Made by a program: the position numbers and the translations under genes. The notes beneath the pieces are model-generated. The model worked only from the letters and a program-made list of their open reading frames with translations, was not told the DNA's origin and made no database searches. This document shows, piece by piece, positions 20,658-24,717 of a DNA stretch of 24,717 bases. The first letter of the stretch is position 1; every line of letters begins with the position of its first letter. The DNA is from Treponema_I sp045631425 (GTDB taxonomy: Bacteria; Spirochaetota; Spirochaetia; Treponematales; Treponemataceae): assembly GCA_045631425.1 (NCBI GenBank), contig JAZQUR010000049.1:1-24717 (forward strand). The letters run 5' to 3'.

Positions 20658-22730
20658 TTGACATCCGGTCAAAAAGTTGCCCTTAGTTTATTACTTACAA
20701 TTTTTCTCTTTGCAGGCTTTGTAGTTCTTGCTCATTCAGGTGTTTTTACACTGATTGAAACACGTTTTTATCAGCCTTCTTTGGTTTCAGGCATTGAATC
20801 AACTTTATCCGATGTTTCAACTGCATACACAGAATACACAGACAACTTAACCAAGACTTTTGAAGAAATCTCCAGTTCAAAATCCATAAAAAACGTTAGT
20901 AATCCAACTCAATCAAACGATGATATTAAAAATCGTAGCCAACTTTTCTCAGAAATCACCACAAAAATTTCTGGCTTAGCAGGATATAGAGTTGTAGACA
21001 CCAACGGAAAATATATTCACTACAGTACTTTTGATTCTGATATTTTAAAGCAAAACTCAAATGCAATTTCATACAAAAATTACGACAATTCTTTAGATTT
21101 GCCATACGAAACAATCACTTTTGATGGCATTTCTCTAGATAAAACAAAAAATCAACTTGTTTTTAGTTTTCCATACATCAACGAATACAACACAAATCAA
21201 GGTAGAATTTTATTTTACGTTTCTACAAATGATTTTAACAACTTTTTGGTTTCAAAAAATCTGTTGCCATTGAACCAGCCAGCAACTTTCATAGAAGCTT
21301 CTAAAAATGGAAAACTTGGCTTTATTTTTGGGTTTCCTTATGTAAATCAAGATTTCTTTACCAAAGCAGTTTTAGAACGCTGGAATCAAGGTTTATTTTC
21401 TATTCAGTCAATTTTAAACACAGAAGTTGGAAACTGGATTGTTATCTCTAATAATTCTTCAGAAAAAATCACAGTTGCAAAAGTTGAAAAAGAATCTTTC
21501 TTTGTTTTCCCAGATTCTGTAAAAATCCTTCTTTTGATTTGTGTATTTATCACAATTTATTTGATTTTCTTCTTGCTTTTCAATTTAAGACAAGATTCTA
21601 TGGTGAAAATCAAACATAAAATCAAAAAATTCCAGTTAGCTTTTGTAAATCAATATTTGGAAAAAGAAAATATTGCAAACTGGGAATCTCTAAAAAAAGA
21701 AATTGATAAACGCAAAAATGACTTATCTTTGGAAGTTAAGAAAAGTCTAGGCATAACCTCTAAGAAACATTCACAGGAAATTGATGCTTTGTTGGCAAAA
21801 AGTTGGGAAGATATTATCTCTGTTTTGTCAGTAAAATCATCAAAAAAACAATCTACTGCTCAATCAAGCAATACAAATATGGACGAAATCAAGGCGATTC
21901 TCGAACAAATCTTGTCCTCTGGAAATATCACTTTAAATGCAACTCAAACTGTCAAAGCAAAACCTGTTTCAAAACCTGTAAAAGTTGTGGAAACACCTGT
22001 TCTTGATGATGTGACCGAGTTAGACGAAGTTACAGAACTAGATGAAGTTGAAGAACTTGACGAAGTTGCAGAGCTGGATGAAGTTGAAGAACTTGACGAG
22101 GTTACAGAACTAGATGAAGTCGAAGAACTTGACGAAGTTGCAGAACTTGATGAAGTTGCAGAACTTGACGAAGTTGCAGAACTTGATGAAGTTGAAGAAC
22201 TAGACGAAGTTGCAGAGTTGGATGAAGTTGAAGAACTAGACGAAGTTGCAGAGCTAGACGAAGTCGAAGAACTCGAAGATTTACAAGAAACAGCAAAAGA
22301 ATCAGAAACATCTCTAAAAATCGAAGAAGTTTTGAATGCTGAAGAGATTTTTGAAATAAAAAACTCTACTGTAGAAACACATTCTGAACCTTTACAATTT
22401 AGTGACGTTTCAACAAAACAAGCTTCTGAAAAAAGTACTGCAAAACTCGCAGCATTTGAAATTTTCAAACCAGATTTCTCATTCTTGGATGAACCAAAAC
22501 ATTCTGATGTTGAAGAATTAACTCCTCTTCAAAATTCTTCAAAATTCTTCTCATTTACAAACTACAGCATTTCTGAAGTTGTAGAAGAATTGTCCTCTGT
22601 TGATTCAGATGCAACATTATCATCCATCGAAGAAAATAATGGTCTTTTCTCCATAAAACAAAACCTCGACACAAGTGCAGTTAAGCAAGATTCAAATTTA
22701 AAAGCCCTAATTGATTCTGTTATGAAATAA
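20658..22730 (+). CDS. Two-TM sensor-like membrane protein with acidic hexapeptide repeats
   Basis: A 690-residue inner-membrane protein. TM 1 is at about residues 7-28. A periplasmic domain of about 260 residues with a Cache-like core follows (GYRVVDTNGKYIHYSTF), then TM 2 (about 289-311, ILLLICVFITIYLIFFLLF). The cytoplasmic part has a charged helical segment, a DEVxEL repeat (residues 450-539, 15 copies, x = T, E or A) and a low-complexity acidic tail. It looks like a chemoreceptor in layout but has no methyl-accepting signalling domain, so the output is unknown. The start codon is TTG, fixed by AGGAG 6-7 bases upstream. A sigma-28 type promoter suggests co-expression with motility genes. 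Confidence 0.75.
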   Translation: MTSGQKVALSLLLTIFLFAGFVVLAHSGVFTLIETRFYQPSLVSGIESTLSDVSTAYTEYTDNLTKTFEEISSSKSIKNVSNPTQSNDDIKNRSQLFSEITTKISGLAGYRVVDTNGKYIHYSTFDSDILKQNSNAISYKNYDNSLDLPYETITFDGISLDKTKNQLVFSFPYINEYNTNQGRILFYVSTNDFNNFLVSKNLLPLNQPATFIEASKNGKLGFIFGFPYVNQDFFTKAVLERWNQGLFSIQSILNTEVGNWIVISNNSSEKITVAKVEKESFFVFPDSVKILLLICVFITIYLIFFLLFNLRQDSMVKIKHKIKKFQLAFVNQYLEKENIANWESLKKEIDKRKNDLSLEVKKSLGITSKKHSQEIDALLAKSWEDIISVLSVKSSKKQSTAQSSNTNMDEIKAILEQILSSGNITLNATQTVKAKPVSKPVKVVETPVLDDVTELDEVTELDEVEELDEVAELDEVEELDEVTELDEVEELDEVAELDEVAELDEVAELDEVEELDEVAELDEVEELDEVAELDEVEELEDLQETAKESETSLKIEEVLNAEEIFEIKNSTVETHSEPLQFSDVSTKQASEKSTAKLAAFEIFKPDFSFLDEPKHSDVEELTPLQNSSKFFSFTNYSISEVVEELSSVDSDATLSSIEENNGLFSIKQNLDTSAVKQDSNLKALIDSVMK
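22005..22274 (+). repeat. 18-bp tandem repeat, 15 copies, coding for DEVxEL
   Basis: Fifteen head-to-tail 18-bp units (270 bp) encode D-E-V-[T/E/A]-E-L without breaking the frame. The variable position cycles mostly between E and A, and codon choice differs from copy to copy (GAA CTT, GAA CTA, GAG CTG and others). The array has therefore either aged or expanded in multi-unit blocks. Confidence 0.95.
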
Positions 22731-22809
22731 AATCACACTAGTACAAAAAGCAAAAGTCTATAAAATACAAAAGTTTTTACGCAATTTTCCATATTTTATT
22801 TGAAAGATT

Positions 22810-22817
22810 GCCGATAA
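22810..22817 (+). promoter_or_regulatory. Sigma-28 type -10 box upstream of the cyclase-like receptor
   Basis: GCCGATAA is perfect and lies 48 bases before the start codon. The -35 region at the expected distance (ATATTTTA) is poor, so the promoter is less certain than the one at 20557. Confidence 0.45.
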
Positions 22818-22864
22818 AATGATAAAATAAAAAATCTCCAAAATCTACAATTTGGTTATTTTCG

Positions 22865-24717
22865 ATGAAATTTTACAATAAAAAATTTTTGGCGACAATT
22901 ATCATTTTTTCTCTTTTTGCCCTTTCACTGTTTGCAAAAGAATCAACAGTAACACCTATAAATGAAAATTGGGAATTTTATCTAAATCAATTTGTTACAA
23001 GTAATCCTCAAGAAGAACCAAATCTATTATTAAATATTCCAGAACAATGGAATAAACGGGAAGAAATAAAATCAGCAAACATTTCTGAAGTTGGATATTT
23101 TTCCTATCGAAAAGTGATTTCAGGTCTAGATCCTAAAAAAGAATACGCAATTTTGTTGGCTGAAAGTCCAGTTAGTGCATCTCGGCTTCTAATCAACGGG
23201 GAAATAAAAAAACAAATCGGTACTCCAGCCACATCCGCAGAAAATGAAAAACCTTTTTTCTCACCAATTTACACATATTTTTCTCCTGATGAAAAAGGTA
23301 ATGTAGAAATTATTTTCCACATATCAAGCTTTTATCAGCAAAAAAATGGGATTTATAACAGTGTATTTTTTGGCGAAAAAAACGACATATTTTTTTACTA
23401 CATTTTGCAAAACGGCGTTGCTTGGCTAGTTATCGGAACTTTGGCAATTTTGTTCAGCTTAACCGTTTTGCTTTATTGTTTATCACCAATTCGTCGTGAA
23501 AATCTATACTTTTCATTTCTTACATTGGTTCTTGCATTTCGCGTAGGGATTTCTGGATTTTCTGTGTTTTCCATAGCATTTCCAAATCTTTCGTATAAAT
23601 TGTTGTTGTTAATGGAATCAGCTTCAATTTGGATAACACCAATGTTGTTGTGTTTTATCATTCTTGTTTCTGCTGATACAAAAATCAAAAATCATATTTT
23701 GATTAAAGTGGTTCTATTTTCTGCAACTTTCATAGGTTTGATTTCCCTATTTTTGCCAGAATCTGCTACAGGTGTATTAGATCCATTTATCGACGCAATT
23801 TCTGTATCAATTCCAATTTTTATTTTTGTATTTTTGATTACACAAATTAAAGTGGACAATATTATTACAGTTTTAAATCTTTCCACTATCGTTGTTTTGA
23901 CAATGGCTTTGGCTTTTGAAATGTTCTTCAAAACACGAACTTTCACAAATCCATTCCAAGTTTACCCTCTTTTCTTTTTGGCATACGCAATTTTCCAATT
24001 TGCAACTCTTGCTGTTCAACAAAGTATTATGCACAACAAGCAAAAACGATTGGTGCGCCACCTAAAACAACTAAATGATGTTTGTCTAAGTTTCGTTCCA
24101 AAAGAATTTCTAAAACAAATTGATAAAAACAGTATCAACAAAGTTGAGCTTGGAAATTATTCAGAAAAACAGATGACCATCACTTACACAAATCTTGATT
24201 TTATCAGTAAGTGGGAATCTGATCTTTCATCGGAACAAGAATATATGCTTTTCTCAGAATGTGTTGCTATCATTCTTCCTATTATTCAGAAGCACAATGG
24301 ATATATTTCAAAAATTCTTAGCGAAAACATAATATCACTTTTTCCAAATCACCCATCTGATGCGGTAAATTGTTATTTGGAAATTACAGAAAAACTTACA
24401 GAATACGCAAATAGAGAAGAAAACAACTACTTTGCTTTGAAAAAGGCAACTGGTCTTCACTACGGAAATATTTTGCTTGGAACTATTGGCGAAGAAAATC
24501 GGCTAGACGACACAGTTATTTCTGAAACTGTAAATGTTGTTTCCCGACTTTCTAAAGTTGCAAAAACATATAATGTTGATTTTGTTTTCTCTGATGAAGT
24601 GTTTAATATCATTCGAGAAAATAAATTTGATTTCGCACAGTTGGGAATTACAACCATTAAAGGTAAATCTCAGCCTTTATCAATTTATACTTGTACCAGT
24701 CGCCAAAATGATGTATG
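22865..24717 (+). CDS. 7TM receptor with degenerate class III cyclase domain (partial, 3' end cut)
   Basis: The frame is open from ATG 22865 to the window edge (617 codons). There is a signal peptide (residues 1-24), then a periplasmic beta-rich domain (25-170) like the 7TMR-DISM extracellular region, then about seven hydrophobic helices (about 175-395). A linker (LSFVPKEFLKQIDKNSINKVELGN) and a class III adenylate/guanylate cyclase-like domain from about 437 follow. In that domain TVISETVNVVSRL keeps Asn 557 and Arg 561 of the catalytic site. The first metal-binding aspartate is Asn (YTNLD, 443) and the second sits in SEN instead of GD (Glu 487). It may therefore bind nucleotide without making cAMP. 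No good ribosome site is visible. Confidence 0.85.
   Translation, partial: MKFYNKKFLATIIIFSLFALSLFAKESTVTPINENWEFYLNQFVTSNPQEEPNLLLNIPEQWNKREEIKSANISEVGYFSYRKVISGLDPKKEYAILLAESPVSASRLLINGEIKKQIGTPATSAENEKPFFSPIYTYFSPDEKGNVEIIFHISSFYQQKNGIYNSVFFGEKNDIFFYYILQNGVAWLVIGTLAILFSLTVLLYCLSPIRRENLYFSFLTLVLAFRVGISGFSVFSIAFPNLSYKLLLLMESASIWITPMLLCFIILVSADTKIKNHILIKVVLFSATFIGLISLFLPESATGVLDPFIDAISVSIPIFIFVFLITQIKVDNIITVLNLSTIVVLTMALAFEMFFKTRTFTNPFQVYPLFFLAYAIFQFATLAVQQSIMHNKQKRLVRHLKQLNDVCLSFVPKEFLKQIDKNSINKVELGNYSEKQMTITYTNLDFISKWESDLSSEQEYMLFSECVAIILPIIQKHNGYISKILSENIISLFPNHPSDAVNCYLEITEKLTEYANREENNYFALKKATGLHYGNILLGTIGEENRLDDTVISETVNVVSRLSKVAKTYNVDFVFSDEVFNIIRENKFDFAQLGITTIKGKSQPLSIYTCTSRQNDV

Noticed and set aside
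22005..22274. CRISPR array
   Set aside because: The repeats are directly adjacent, keep the reading frame of a protein, and have no spacers.
21944..22468. Ser/Thr-rich open frame on the minus strand
   Set aside because: Shadow of the DEVxEL repeat; its repetitiveness only mirrors the 18-bp array.

Overview
The window looks like a piece of a low-GC spirochaete chromosome, most likely a Treponema. I infer this from the AT-rich composition, the several lipoproteins with loose lipoboxes, the 7TM receptor fused to a cyclase-like domain, and two perfect sigma-28 type -10 octamers (GCCGATAA) in front of membrane signalling genes. No 16S rRNA or species-diagnostic gene is present, so genus is an inference and species is left open.

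Layout. Positions 1-900 hold a cut-off glycine/alanine-rich membrane-type protein (minus strand), divergent from a small XRE-type regulator, with inverted repeats between them. Positions 900-4100 hold an OmpA-family cell-wall-binding protein, a small lipoprotein whose promoter spacer carries a 7-base G/C homopolymer, and a divergent PHP-family histidinol-phosphatase-like enzyme. Positions 4100-7850 hold lepA and a lipid-anchored trypsin-like/PDZ protease, with unusual perfect hairpins directly after the lepA stop codon. Positions 8084-11093 are an accessory island: a DpnII-type GATC restriction-modification system in the order dam-type methylase, DpnII-type endonuclease, a broken small gene, then a DpnA-type second methylase whose best start codon reads ATT. 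GATC itself is rare in the window (16 sites counted by eye, versus roughly 75-80 expected from base composition alone).

Positions 11245-15557 carry housekeeping genes on the minus strand: mutS2 (with an altered LDLR motif in its Smr domain), rsgA and efp, the last two separated by 3 bases. Then come an OmpR-like DNA-binding protein with an atypical receiver domain, a tRNA-Val(GAC), a small unknown protein, a lamin-tail-like lipoprotein and a long U32-family protein of the RNA hydroxylation type. The right end carries two membrane signalling proteins, each behind a GCCGATAA site: a two-TM sensor-like protein with an 18-bp tandem repeat encoding 15 acidic hexapeptides, and a 7TM receptor with a cyclase-like domain lacking its metal-binding aspartates (runs off the window).

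The most interesting signals are the DpnII island with its GATC avoidance, ATT start and decayed middle gene; the homopolymer in a lipoprotein promoter; a shared promoter geometry that predicts leaderless mRNAs for at least three genes; and the paired sigma-28 sites. None of these has been tested by a database search or computation.
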